From positions 1,550,001 to 1,614,000 of the forward strand of contig NZ_AP019649.1 in assembly GCF_009938165.1 (NCBI RefSeq): 64,000 nt of DNA, given 5' to 3'. This document shows positions 36,685 to 46,101 of the stretch, one piece after another; within the stretch, counting starts at the first letter, position 1; each line of letters opens with the position of its first letter. The notes under the pieces are model-generated. The model was not told the DNA's origin and made no database searches. It worked only from the letters and a program-made list of their open reading frames with translations. This stretch comes from Vibrio taketomensis (lineage in GTDB: Bacteria; Pseudomonadota; Gammaproteobacteria; Enterobacterales; Vibrionaceae). The position numbers and the translations under genes were made by a program.

Positions 36685-38063
36685 CGGAATGTCTCCACTA
36701 GACAGTTTCCGGGATGACTAAAACGCGAATCAAACTGTACATCACGATATTCCCAGCTCGTGCCCACTTGATATAACTTCCCTTTTTGCTTGTATAGCAG
36801 CGCCTCAAGCACGCCCGCATTGGTCTTTAGACTGATGCTTTTTTCATATTCACTCGTAAGTTCAAAACGCCCTTCATACCATCCACGCTGAGGATCATAT
36901 AACTCTTTTACTAACGTCATTAATCGATCAGTGTAGTCGGTTTTCCATAGCACCCACATTTGAAACGCTACTCGAGTTGACACCAAAGCTAATTGGTCGT
37001 GAGAAGAACCATCTTCTGCAAGTGTTATCCAAGGCGTGCCGAGACCATAAATAGCGTCATAAACGAAATAAGGCTCGCCTGATACAACATGCTCTCCGCG
37101 CGCAGTGTAAATGCGTTCTTTTTCCCAACGTAGCTCTTGCACCTGATAAACGGCATCAGCCATTGCCGACAATGTCTCATTGGTATGAGTGGAATCACTC
37201 GAGCTATTATCGCTAATGTCATCCCAATTAAACTCTAACCCCATCCATAGATACGGTGTTGAATATACCGGGCGTAACACATTGAAAATTCGAGGATCTC
37301 GTCCATCAAAGATGATGTCTACGCCATAGAGTGTCGCTACATCATAAGGTTCGATATTAAATGCTTTTTCAGGGACGATATGCCAATCGAGATAACCGTA
37401 AGAGGTATATTCTTCGATACCTAAACGCCCTTCTTTGTAGGGGTGAACTTGCCCTTGATGTACCGCCGCACCGTAAAGCTCTCCGTCCTCACTGACCAAT
37501 TTACAGAAATTCCAGCGCAGTACCGCCTTGTCGATGTACTCTGTAAATTCTGGTGAATGACGTTTTACAATCGAAAGCACAATCAATAATCGGCCAACAT
37601 CAAGTGATGACCAACCAATATCTTGCGGCTGATTGCCATAGTTGACCATCTGACCGTGCTGAGTGCTGTACACTTTGTTTGGAACTTGCCCTTGGCTTAA
37701 AGGCATTTTGTTTAAGAATGACAACACGAGTGACAAACGTTCATCGTATTCTTTGTTAGTAATAAACTCGAACTCTCGAGCGGCCAATAAAGCGAGCAGA
37801 TAATCCGCCAAACCTGACATGTTGGTTGTTGGGTAATTGTCTAAATTATTCACCAGTCCGGTTGAGAGCTGCGTATTGTTGCTAACATATTTCCACGCCG
37901 TCGCAGCCCACGCTAACTCCTCTTCGGTTAACGGGCCATGACGTCCTTGCCGCAACATCTGCGATTGGTTGAGAGCATCAATCCCATTATTGACGCCTTG
38001 GTAAACAACACCGCACGCAGACAAAATAAAGACAGACGCTAAAACAACGACACTTTTTAGCAT
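36681..38063 (-). CDS. DUF3131 lipoprotein, third of three in the operon
   Basis: Lipoprotein of 460 residues, signal peptide with lipobox L-S-A-C at residue 17. The rest is a DUF3131 domain, an (alpha/alpha) barrel found with glycan enzymes. Shared marks with its neighbours are T-G-L-V-N-N-L-D-N-Y-P, P-L-S-Q-G-Q-V-P-N-K-V-Y-S-T and S-L-D-V-G-R-L-L-I. Each copy in this window has the W-x-x-x-D-x-G-R-L/I block. A hydrolase or lyase role on a glucan is inferred from the fold family only. Confidence 0.78.
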   Translation of the reverse strand: MLKSVVVLASVFILSACGVVYQGVNNGIDALNQSQMLRQGRHGPLTEEELAWAATAWKYVSNNTQLSTGLVNNLDNYPTTNMSGLADYLLALLAAREFEFITNKEYDERLSLVLSFLNKMPLSQGQVPNKVYSTQHGQMVNYGNQPQDIGWSSLDVGRLLIVLSIVKRHSPEFTEYIDKAVLRWNFCKLVSEDGELYGAAVHQGQVHPYKEGRLGIEEYTSYGYLDWHIVPEKAFNIEPYDVATLYGVDIIFDGRDPRIFNVLRPVYSTPYLWMGLEFNWDDISDNSSSDSTHTNETLSAMADAVYQVQELRWEKERIYTARGEHVVSGEPYFVYDAIYGLGTPWITLAEDGSSHDQLALVSTRVAFQMWVLWKTDYTDRLMTLVKELYDPQRGWYEGRFELTSEYEKSISLKTNAGVLEALLYKQKGKLYQVGTSWEYRDVQFDSRFSHPGNCLVETFR

Positions 38064-38074
38064 TCAGAGCCTCT

Positions 38075-39475
38075 CTACTCTACTGGTTCAATTTTCTTAC
38101 GAGGTAGACATTGTCCTTCATAGCCAAACGGTGATTCGAGCGCCTTTTCCCATAAGCTAGGAGGCGTATCTTCTTTATAAGTCAGCAACTTACCTTTTGT
38201 TTTATACAGTAGAATTTCTAACGTGATGCCATTGTTGTTCGAGGTAAAAGTATTAATAAGGCCGGTACCATTTTCAAAAATACCTTCGTAGAAGCCTTTT
38301 TCGCGATCGTAAGCAGTTGAAACATGATCAAACAGTAAATCGGTATATTCTGTATCCCAAAGAACCCACATACCCATCGCGCCTTTGATCGCGACTGCTG
38401 AAAACTGCGGTAAAAATTCACCCACTTCTGAAATTGTGTTCCATGCGAACCCATCGGTGTAGATGGTGTCATACACAAAGTATGGCGCACCCGCTAACTG
38501 GTGTTCGGTTCGAGCAGTAATAATACCGGTTTGTTTATATCGCTCTTCTTGCACTCGATAGATCTGCAGTGCAAACTCCGCCATCCATTCATGACTGTAC
38601 TTGTTATCATGAGGGCTTCTATCCGAGACAACATCCCACCCCATTTCTATACCATCAAGCACATAACTTTCAGTTACAACGTAACTATGCGCTTTCAGTT
38701 TACGCGGGTCACGGGTGTCATAAGGGATGTCATAGCCAAACAAATTAATCGTGGAATATGGCTCGGGCATGAGCGCCTGAGTCACATCAAAGCCCCACAA
38801 TTCGAAACCTTTTGCTGCATATTCTTCATAGCCTAAGCGACCTTCTTGAAGATATTGAACTTCTTTGCCTGGCTCGAGCAAGGCGCCAAACATGGTGCCG
38901 TTCTCATCAACAACATTACAGAAGTTCCAGCGAAGCACCACCTGGTCAATACTGGTCGCGAACTCTGGGTAGCGGTGCTTAATAATATGGAACCAAATCA
39001 GTAGTCGGCCGAGATCCAGCGCGGAATAACCAATCTCTCCCGGTTGGTTACCATAGTCTACTTTCGCTGCCGTCTGAGTATTGTAGGCTTTGTTAGGTAA
39101 CTCACCCTTAAATAGATCCAACTGGTTCAATGTTGCCAAAAATCGCGTTAGTCGCTTATCCATCTCCTCTTTTTCGATGATTCCAAGCTCATACGCACTG
39201 ACCATGCCCGCTAAATAAGATGCCGCATCCCACCAAGTTACCGATGGATAATTGTTTACCGCATTTACCAGCCCTGTTGATTCCTGATAGTTATTCTCGA
39301 AATACGTCCATGCAATTCGAGCCATATCCATTTCTTTTTCTGTCAATTCACCCGAGCGAGGCTTAGGAATTGTCCAGTGAGATTTTCGGTCGATAATCTC
39401 ATCTGAAAATTGGTTATATTTGTTACCACACCCAACCAAAGCCAGTGTGATCAAACTTAAACAAATACCGCGCAT
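38075..39475 (-). CDS. DUF3131 lipoprotein, second of three in the operon
   Basis: Lipoprotein of 466 residues with lipobox L-V-G-C at residue 16. The DUF3131 domain shows T-G-L-V-N-A-V-N-N-Y-P-S, P-N-K-A-Y-N-T-Q-T and S-A-L-D-L-G-R-L-L-I-W. It is closer to the third copy in length and anchoring than to the membrane-anchored first copy. Eleven bases separate it from the next gene. The outer-membrane-facing lipoprotein form suggests work on the nascent polysaccharide in the periplasm. Confidence 0.78.
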   Translation of the reverse strand: MRGICLSLITLALVGCGNKYNQFSDEIIDRKSHWTIPKPRSGELTEKEMDMARIAWTYFENNYQESTGLVNAVNNYPSVTWWDAASYLAGMVSAYELGIIEKEEMDKRLTRFLATLNQLDLFKGELPNKAYNTQTAAKVDYGNQPGEIGYSALDLGRLLIWFHIIKHRYPEFATSIDQVVLRWNFCNVVDENGTMFGALLEPGKEVQYLQEGRLGYEEYAAKGFELWGFDVTQALMPEPYSTINLFGYDIPYDTRDPRKLKAHSYVVTESYVLDGIEMGWDVVSDRSPHDNKYSHEWMAEFALQIYRVQEERYKQTGIITARTEHQLAGAPYFVYDTIYTDGFAWNTISEVGEFLPQFSAVAIKGAMGMWVLWDTEYTDLLFDHVSTAYDREKGFYEGIFENGTGLINTFTSNNNGITLEILLYKTKGKLLTYKEDTPPSLWEKALESPFGYEGQCLPRKKIEPVE

Positions 39476-39485
39476 ATAACCTTCC

Positions 39486-40813
39486 TTAGTTATTGTTATT
39501 CTTTTCGCCTATGGTCAGTAGTGGTCCGTTTTCGATGTAAGCTAGGGATTCCAATACGATACCATTGGTATTAGCCGTAATAGCCTTGTTCGTTCTGCCG
39601 TCTGATTCATAACGACCTGAATACCAACCTTTTTTGGTTGAATGTAAATCGCGCGCTTCTTCAATTAAAAGTTCGGTATATTCCTCGTCGTACAACGCGT
39701 ACCAACCAAATGCTGCTTTGGTTGATAGGGTTTTTAAGTGAGATTGATCTTTGCCATCGTCAGAGATTGCATTCCATTTTTTTCCATCAGAAAAAACCGT
39801 GTTGTAAACGAAGTAAGGGGCTTCATCGACGTTATCTTCACTCACCGCCGTAACAATACCGGTGTCTTTGTATCGACGTTGCTGAGCCTCATAAACTCGA
39901 TGAGCAAAAATTTTAGATACGCTATCTGCTCCGAATTCAATACCATCTAGGATGTAAGATTCACTCACGACATAGTTGTGCGCATGATACTCTGCTGGAT
40001 CACGTTTATCGGTTGGAATGTCGATACCATAAACATTCACCATCTCAAGAAAATCGATGTACTTCATTGAGTTGAAAACGTCACGCCCCATTAGCGCCAG
40101 CGATTTGGATGCATACTCTTCATAGCCAATACGCCCTTCTTGAACTAACTCCATTTCGCCATTGGAAGCCGGACGAGCACCAAACATATAGCCATCAATT
40201 AGCATTTCCCCAACGCGCCAATGAGTTAGCACATTGTTCACTTGCTGGTTAAACTCTGGATATTGCCAAATCAAAATATTCATTGGCACCAAAATGCGCC
40301 CAATATCAATCGCCGACCAACCGATACCGTTTTGCATGGGATTATTTTCATAATCCACCATTTCAAGTGTTTGGGTGTTGTAGGCTTTATTGGGCAGTTT
40401 TCCGTTAACCAATGGCAATCGAGCCAGTGTCGTCAACGCTTTTTCCATACGCATATCGAACTCATCTTGAGTCACGATATTTAGTTTTTCAGCCGCAATC
40501 AGCCCCATCAAATACGATGCGGTATCCCACATGGTCGTCGATGGATAACCATCCACTGAATTGACCAAGCCTGTATTTTCTTGATAGTTATTTTCAAAAT
40601 ATTGCCATGCGATGTTAGCCCCTCATATTCTTGAGTTGTAAGCACACGACTCTCTTTCAACGGAATAGATTCCGGAGCTTCAAAAGTGATGTTGCCAAGA
40701 ACCAAACCGGTATGACGGCTTTCTATACCAAACGCAATCACCAATGCAGTTGCCAAGCCTAGAATAAATACGACATGGTGACGCGCATTGACTAACGCCT
40801 TCTTAAACTCCAT
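39486..40813 (-). CDS. Membrane-anchored DUF3131 protein, first of three, frame broken once
   Basis: About 442 residues when joined. A single N-terminal membrane anchor at about residues 13-32 replaces the lipobox of the other copies. The DUF3131 domain carries T-G-L-V-N-S-V-D-G-Y-P-S-T-T-M-W-D, P-N-K-A-Y-N-T-Q-T and S-A-I-D-I-G-R-I-L. The frame breaks near 40620 where five G were read as four (E-Y-E-G-A-N-I-A-W-Q-Y-F is recovered with one G added). Its start overlaps the GT2 gene by 11 bases, so synthase and this protein are translationally linked. Confidence 0.78.
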
Positions 40814-42662
40814 ATTTTAACTCCTCTGCATCCGTTTCTTCTTGCTCGCTTTCGTTACTCGGAGGTGGCGTCCAAAATGCTGCCGCCATCATGCCCCACA
40901 TCGCCATCATGTTATTGATAATCCAGAACGTATTTAGTACCAACCCGCCATAAGAATAGTTGCCCCAACTACCTGTCTCATGCCCTATCCAAGCAAAAAT
41001 AAGAGCAAACAAGCTGAGGAAAAACACTAACGATTGTGGGATAACCAACTTAAAGAAGTTGCCGGTTTGCCTCTCTTTAGGTGTGGTTGGAAAGCTGATT
41101 TTTCTTCCGCGCAGTACGGTCCATAACGCCCGCATATTGACTGGGAAAAAGGATAAGAAATTGGTCTTGCCCTTATAACCTGCAACGCCCCAAGTACCGA
41201 CCATCATTGCCAGCTCAGCGGTCAATACATAAGGTAAGAAATGCAAATAGAAGGTAACGTCGTACGCACTTACTGGCGCTATCGATGTTAAGAAGTAGAT
41301 AATTGGACACGCCAAGAAAATGATGTTCCAAATCGCTGATAGATTTGACCAGAAACTCGCGCCATACATCAGTTTCTGTTTGAGGTTCAGACCTTTACGA
41401 AAAATTGGGTTGTCATTCATAAAAATGTCTATCGAACCACCGGAGTATTTAAAACGTTGCACGGTCCAGGTTTGCAAATCTTGCGGCGATAGCATCTTAC
41501 TTTCGACATTTGGATGCATCACAGAGCGCCAATTTCTTTCTTGATCGGAATGCAGCACAATTGAGGTATACAAGTCTTCTGATACGTGGAACTTATAAGG
41601 GGTAAATTCAGTATCAAACAAAATTTCATTGCGTAAGTTGTCTGAAACGGCTCTATCGACCTGCTTTTCTTTGGTCAAGCGGCGGATTTGGCGCTCAACT
41701 TCGTCTTGCTCTTTGGTGATCTGCTCGGCATAGGCGCGTAATGCCGCTTCCATTACCGCTTCACGGCGGTGAATAGAGCCAGCACCGCAACAAAATGATG
41801 CATTAACCCAGTTTCTGCGACGTTGAATTACGTCGTAGAACATTTGTGGGTCATTAACAAATGGGTCCTCACCAAGTGTTACCGGTCCATAGATTCGCTC
41901 AAAGCCTCTACCTAGTGGCGCAGCCCAACTGCCCAATTTTCGTTTTAGGAAAGCCGGTAAACGTTCGCCTTCAGGAAGGTCAAAGAACCATTGAGGGGTT
42001 TGCACCCACGCTACGTTTGGATCTCGGAAATAGCCAAGAGTGTTTTCTAAAATGCTTGGGAACGGGCGAGTATCAGCATCGCAAATAACCACGAAGTCAC
42101 CATAGGTTTGTTCCATAGCGTTACGTAAGTTACCTGCTTTAAAGCCAATATTACCTTCACGGGTGATATAACCTACCCCCATCTCATCAGCCATGGCTTT
42201 CATTTCTGGGCGATTACCATCATCGAGAATATAGATATTGATATCTATCTCATGCGGGTAACGAATGTTCTTGGCGTCGATGATACTGAGCTTAACCAGA
42301 TCCACTTCTTCGTCATAGCTTGGAAAGAACACATCGACCGCGATTGGCCTGTCTTCATCCGTTTCAGATACGCACTCTGCAAGCTTAAAAGGCGGTGCTT
42401 TCTTCGGTTCATCTTCAACTTTCCATAAGTTGTAGGTAAACAGCATTGAACCGATAAAGGCACAAGATTCAGCAAAGGCTAATGGCAACGAAAACCACAG
42501 AGCATCATAGTTTAGGGCAAATAGCCAACGCCACCATAAATACCATAAGCCTAGCGTCAAGTTACAGGTTGCAAGATATTGGTACAGCAACTCCCTTGGA
42601 ATACTGTGAGGCACCGGCTCTGGGGGAACGCGATGCTCGTATTGCTTAAAATAGTGGTCCAT
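40803..42662 (-). CDS. Cellulose-synthase-like family 2 glycosyltransferase
   Basis: Processive inner-membrane polysaccharide synthase of 619 residues. Two membrane segments (about 32-78) precede the GT-A core and four or five follow. Catalytic marks are D-D-G at 147-149, D-A-D at 195-197, T-P-Q-W-F at 222-226, T-L-G-E-D and S-E-D at 361-363. The QxxRW site reads Q-R-F-K-Y (402-406), a conservative variant. No PilZ domain is present, so c-di-GMP control of the BcsA kind is not expected. The operon lacks bcsB and bcsC; the DUF3131 proteins and GH16 stand in their place. The product is likely a beta-glucan but is not known. Confidence 0.85.
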   Translation of the reverse strand: MDHYFKQYEHRVPPEPVPHSIPRELLYQYLATCNLTLGLWYLWWRWLFALNYDALWFSLPLAFAESCAFIGSMLFTYNLWKVEDEPKKAPPFKLAECVSETDEDRPIAVDVFFPSYDEEVDLVKLSIIDAKNIRYPHEIDINIYILDDGNRPEMKAMADEMGVGYITREGNIGFKAGNLRNAMEQTYGDFVVICDADTRPFPSILENTLGYFRDPNVAWVQTPQWFFDLPEGERLPAFLKRKLGSWAAPLGRGFERIYGPVTLGEDPFVNDPQMFYDVIQRRRNWVNASFCCGAGSIHRREAVMEAALRAYAEQITKEQDEVERQIRRLTKEKQVDRAVSDNLRNEILFDTEFTPYKFHVSEDLYTSIVLHSDQERNWRSVMHPNVESKMLSPQDLQTWTVQRFKYSGGSIDIFMNDNPIFRKGLNLKQKLMYGASFWSNLSAIWNIIFLACPIIYFLTSIAPVSAYDVTFYLHFLPYVLTAELAMMVGTWGVAGYKGKTNFLSFFPVNMRALWTVLRGRKISFPTTPKERQTGNFFKLVIPQSLVFFLSLFALIFAWIGHETGSWGNYSYGGLVLNTFWIINNMMAMWGMMAAAFWTPPPSNESEQEETDAEELKYGV

Positions 42663-42711
42663 CCTTCTACTCCAATATCTGACGTTGTCGTGCTTACATC
42701 TTTTGTATTTA

Positions 42712-43179
42712 TCAGTGGTTGTCAGCCAACTCTTTCACCATCACGAAGGTATTTTTGTCGCCTTCTTGTTTCATCTCTACCGAATCCATCAAATTCGATA
42801 CGATGATGAAACCACGGCCTGATGTCGTCCAAGTGCTTTCATCATTCGGATCAGGCTCGATGAACTCATTGCTCAATTTTGTTGCCAGCTCTTGTTGAGA
42901 CATTGCTGAGCCACGATCCGAAATCGACAATTTCAACTGTGGTTGTTCATCCTTAAAGACCTCACACACCAACTCGATGGGTAAGCCTTCTTGTTCCTGA
43001 TAGGCATGTAAAAACGCGTTATTCATGATTTCTACAATGCACAGCTCTACCTGAGACGAAAACTCCTGATCAATGCCAGCCATTGACCAAAAACCGTTGA
43101 GTTCATCGCAAGCCTCTCGTGAGGCGTTCAACGAACTAGGATACGTACCACCAAACCGCTTTATCGCGCTGTTGGTCAT
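42712..43179 (-). CDS. Anti-sigma-type serine kinase (RsbW/HATPase family)
   Basis: Cytoplasmic GHKL ATPase of 155 residues, like RsbW/SpoIIAB partner-switch kinases that phosphorylate STAS proteins. The N box V-E-I-M-N-N-A-F-L-H-A-Y is at 49-60, the G1 box S-D-R-G at 87-90 and the G2 box G-R-G-F at 121-124. It lies between the pyrophosphorylase and the GT2. No sigma factor gene is near, so its target is probably the STAS protein at 44.3-44.7 kb and possibly SypA. Confidence 0.85.
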   Translation of the reverse strand: MTNSAIKRFGGTYPSSLNASREACDELNGFWSMAGIDQEFSSQVELCIVEIMNNAFLHAYQEQEGLPIELVCEVFKDEQPQLKLSISDRGSAMSQQELATKLSNEFIEPDPNDESTWTTSGRGFIIVSNLMDSVEMKQEGDKNTFVMVKELADNH

Positions 43180-43196
43180 TTTCGCTTCCTTCTCAC

Positions 43197-44318
43197 TTAA
43201 ATAGATTTAATCCCATCGGTCGCACGACTTTTCGGATTAGGACGTAGATCTGTTAATCCATGATAATCACAATGTTCACCATCATGACCAATGCAGTAGC
43301 CACCAAATATCGTTTTCTCAGTGACGGCTGTTTTTTCATGTACATGAATGTTTTCAAAAATGAGTGAGTCTTGAATATAACTACCCGCATCTAACACGCA
43401 GTTGGCACCAATTAATGCTGGCCCTGAGATAGTAGCTGAATCGTCTATTTGGCAGCCGCTACCTATCACAACTGGCGGCTGAATATTACATTTGTCGAGG
43501 TCGACGACGGTATTAATACCTAGCCATACACCTGCACGCACTTGTGTTCCCGGAATTCGATAACCCGGCACTTTGCCTTGCAGAATGTCTCGAGTTACAC
43601 TCCAAATATCATGAATTTGCCCTACGTCGAGCCACTGAAAACTCAGATCAACGGCATAGAAAGGCACATGCTTTTCAACTAACAGAGGGAATAATTCGCT
43701 ACCAATATCAAACTCTTGGTCGGCTGGAATGTAGTCAAAGATCGCCGGTTCGAAAATGTAGATACCAGTGTTAATTTGCGTCGATAACGCTTCTTCTTTT
43801 GACGGCTTCTCTTGGAAACTGGTCACCTGCTTACGATTGTCCGTAACAACAACGCCGTATTTTTCAACATCATCCAAAAGCACGTTCTTGGTAATGATCG
43901 TTGCAATGCCACCTAGCTTTTTGTGCTGTTTAATCGCATCAGTTAAATCCAGGTCGATCCAAGCATCACCACAGACCACGACGAACGTTTCATCAAAAAA
44001 TCCTGAGAACTGTTGGATTTTTTTCATCCCACCAGCAGAACCGAGCGCTTTACCGACGTATTCACCGTTGACGAGTTCACCCTCATAGGAATACGAAAGC
44101 TGCACACCGAAATGATGACCATCACCGAAATAGCCTTCGATCACCTCGGCTAAATGGCTTGTATTCACCATAATTTTAGAAATGTTGTGCTGTGCAAAGA
44201 GCTCAATCATGGATTCCATTACCGGTTTGCCAAGTATTGGAATCATTGGCTTCGGGATTGATTGCGTGATCGGGCGAACGCGCGTTCCTTTACCGGCAGC
44301 TAAGATCATTCCTTTCAT
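43197..44318 (-). CDS. Sugar-1-phosphate nucleotidyltransferase with hexapeptide C-terminus
   Basis: Cytoplasmic NDP-sugar pyrophosphorylase of 373 residues, close to mannose-1-phosphate guanylyltransferases and glucose-1-phosphate transferases. The N-terminal signature is L-A-A-G-K-G-T-R-V-R-P with K-P-M-I-P at 23-27. The middle has V-C-G-D-A-W and F-Q-E-K-P. A left-handed beta-helix tail runs from about residue 260. It would supply the activated sugar for the neighbouring GT2. GDP-mannose versus UDP-/ADP-glucose cannot be told from these motifs. Confidence 0.82.
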   Translation of the reverse strand: MKGMILAAGKGTRVRPITQSIPKPMIPILGKPVMESMIELFAQHNISKIMVNTSHLAEVIEGYFGDGHHFGVQLSYSYEGELVNGEYVGKALGSAGGMKKIQQFSGFFDETFVVVCGDAWIDLDLTDAIKQHKKLGGIATIITKNVLLDDVEKYGVVVTDNRKQVTSFQEKPSKEEALSTQINTGIYIFEPAIFDYIPADQEFDIGSELFPLLVEKHVPFYAVDLSFQWLDVGQIHDIWSVTRDILQGKVPGYRIPGTQVRAGVWLGINTVVDLDKCNIQPPVVIGSGCQIDDSATISGPALIGANCVLDAGSYIQDSLIFENIHVHEKTAVTEKTIFGGYCIGHDGEHCDYHGLTDLRPNPKSRATDGIKSI

Positions 44319-44331
44319 TGCGATCTCCTTA

Positions 44332-44664
44332 TTACGCGGCAGTGGTTAACGCAGTTTCGACGCTGTCATAAGTCTTAATCAAGCGATCCATGCGGGTTAA
44401 TTTAAACAGATCTAGCACTGCTTTTTGTGGGCTAGCGACGCTAATACGCTTGTCTCTAAGCAGTTTGTACACGCCCATTACCGCGCCAAGACCACTGCTA
44501 TCCATAAATTTCACCGCTTCAATATCAAGAACCAGATGTGGAGATAATTCACCTACAACCGCCTCAATTTGCGCTCTAAACTCAGGAGCTAACTTGGCAT
44601 CAAAACGCTCTTCATTTATTCGAAGAACTGTGCTGTCGCCCTTCTGACTAATTTCATATCGCAT
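44332..44664 (-). CDS. STAS-domain anti-sigma-factor antagonist
   Basis: Cytoplasmic RsbV-like protein of 110 residues with the phosphorylation site S57 in F-M-D-S-S-G-L-G. I choose the ATG at 44664, with AAGGAG seven bases upstream; an earlier in-frame codon at 44694 has no such site. The gene overlaps the preceding phosphatase gene by 49 bases. It is a paralogue in type of SypA, and like SypA would act by binding a partner in its dephosphorylated state. Confidence 0.86.
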   Translation of the reverse strand: MRYEISQKGDSTVLRINEERFDAKLAPEFRAQIEAVVGELSPHLVLDIEAVKFMDSSGLGAVMGVYKLLRDKRISVASPQKAVLDLFKLTRMDRLIKTYDSVETALTTAA

Positions 44665-45869
44665 AAGTTTTCTCCTTGCGTTGTTCCTTTCCATTCAGCC
44701 ACCAGAAGGCTTACATCATCGTCAAAATTTTCAGTATTGCGCCAATCTTGAACCGATTTGACTAACATTGAGGTCTGTTGCTGAGTGGGGTATTTGTTGA
44801 GTGTTGCAATGGTTGAACGTAAACCATCTTCAGAAAATTGGTCATCGCCGTTATCTGCTTCAGTAATGCCATCTGAGTAGAACCAAACTCGATCGCCCGC
44901 TTCGAGTTGAATACTGTCTGCCTGATATTCGACACCATCAAAAGCACCTACCACGAAATTGTCATGGCCAACTAATTCAGTCTGGGTTTTATTCTCTCTA
45001 TGCCAAACCAAAGGTGGATGCCCAGCGCAACAGTAAGAAAGTAACCCTGTTTTAATATTGAGCACCGCATAAATCATGGTGAAATAAAGGGCATTAGTCG
45101 ATGCACTCGCATAGATTTGGTTTAGTCGATCAATAACCCCTTCCGGTGGGACAACTTGTGGCCCTTCATCAGTATGACGAAGGACTATCGATGCTTCACC
45201 GCTTAATAAAGAGAGACTTTGCTGCACTGAAAAAGACATTAACGCTGAAGAGACGCCATGCCCTGCCACATCAATTAAATAAAAGGCAACGTGGTCATTA
45301 TCGAGCTGCATATAGCCCAACATGTCACCACCAATTTGCGCGCTTGGAATCGAAATATAACTAAGTTCTAAGAATGGGAAGTGCTTTTGCTTTGGTAAGA
45401 TTTGCTGAATTAAATCGCCCGCCGATTCTAAATCTCTTTTAATGGTCTCATAAGCCGCATCAAGCTCAATGTTTTTTTGCACGACTTCGTTGTGCAGTGC
45501 GAGGGTTCTAAACCCTGCATGGATGCGCGCTTCTAACTCTTCCACTGATGTTTTTTTGTCAACAAAATCATCTGCACCGGCATCTATACCAGTGACGATC
45601 GAATCTTGATCATTTTTCGAGGAAAGTAAGACAAAAAAGATGTAGCGGCCAAACTCTCGCGCTTTTAACGTCTGGCATAATTCGATACCACTCATACCAG
45701 GCATTAACCAATCAGAAAGTACGAACTGTATGGAATCGCGCTCAGACAACACCTGTAGCGCTTCCTCGCCACTCAGTGCCGTGTAAACTTTGAATCCCTT
45801 CGACTTAAGCACCGAACTCATGAACACGAGTATGGTACGACTGTCGTCTACCAGAAGTATTTCCTTCAT
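44616..45869 (-). CDS. Response regulator with PP2C (SpoIIE/RsbU) phosphatase output
   Basis: Cytoplasmic protein of 417 residues: receiver domain at 1-120 with phosphorylation site D53 in L-S-D-W-L-M-P-G, a linker helix, and a SpoIIE-type serine phosphatase at about 185-400 with Q-I-G-G-D-M-L-G and L-I-D-V-A-G-H-G. Phosphorylation of the receiver would switch dephosphorylation of the STAS protein. It is the first gene of the long minus-strand operon. Vibrio fischeri SypE joins kinase, receiver and PP2C in one protein; here they are two proteins. Confidence 0.88.
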   Translation of the reverse strand: MKEILLVDDSRTILVFMSSVLKSKGFKVYTALSGEEALQVLSERDSIQFVLSDWLMPGMSGIELCQTLKAREFGRYIFFVLLSSKNDQDSIVTGIDAGADDFVDKKTSVEELEARIHAGFRTLALHNEVVQKNIELDAAYETIKRDLESAGDLIQQILPKQKHFPFLELSYISIPSAQIGGDMLGYMQLDNDHVAFYLIDVAGHGVSSALMSFSVQQSLSLLSGEASIVLRHTDEGPQVVPPEGVIDRLNQIYASASTNALYFTMIYAVLNIKTGLLSYCCAGHPPLVWHRENKTQTELVGHDNFVVGAFDGVEYQADSIQLEAGDRVWFYSDGITEADNGDDQFSEDGLRSTIATLNKYPTQQQTSMLVKSVQDWRNTENFDDDVSLLVAEWKGTTQGENLCDMKLVRRATAQFFE

Positions 45870-46101
45870 CCCTAGCCTTATGATTATTATTAGTTTTATT
45901 GCATTTGTTAGTTATTTTGTTTAAATAAAGATCTCATTGAAAATCAAATGAAAGCATTATTTAGCAAGCCTTATAAATTTAGGTTAGACTCAATCAGTAG
46001 CAATGCAAATAATTGTGTATATTTTTCTTTGTCTTACCTGAAAACATCGCTTTGCTCAAAGTCTTTTAATGCAGTTTACTTAACGTTATGGATGACGGAA
46101 T

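Noticed and set aside
40803..42662. Calling the GT2 gene bcsA
   Set aside because: No PilZ domain, no bcsB/bcsC/bcsZ neighbours and a changed QxxRW site; cellulose as the product is not supported.
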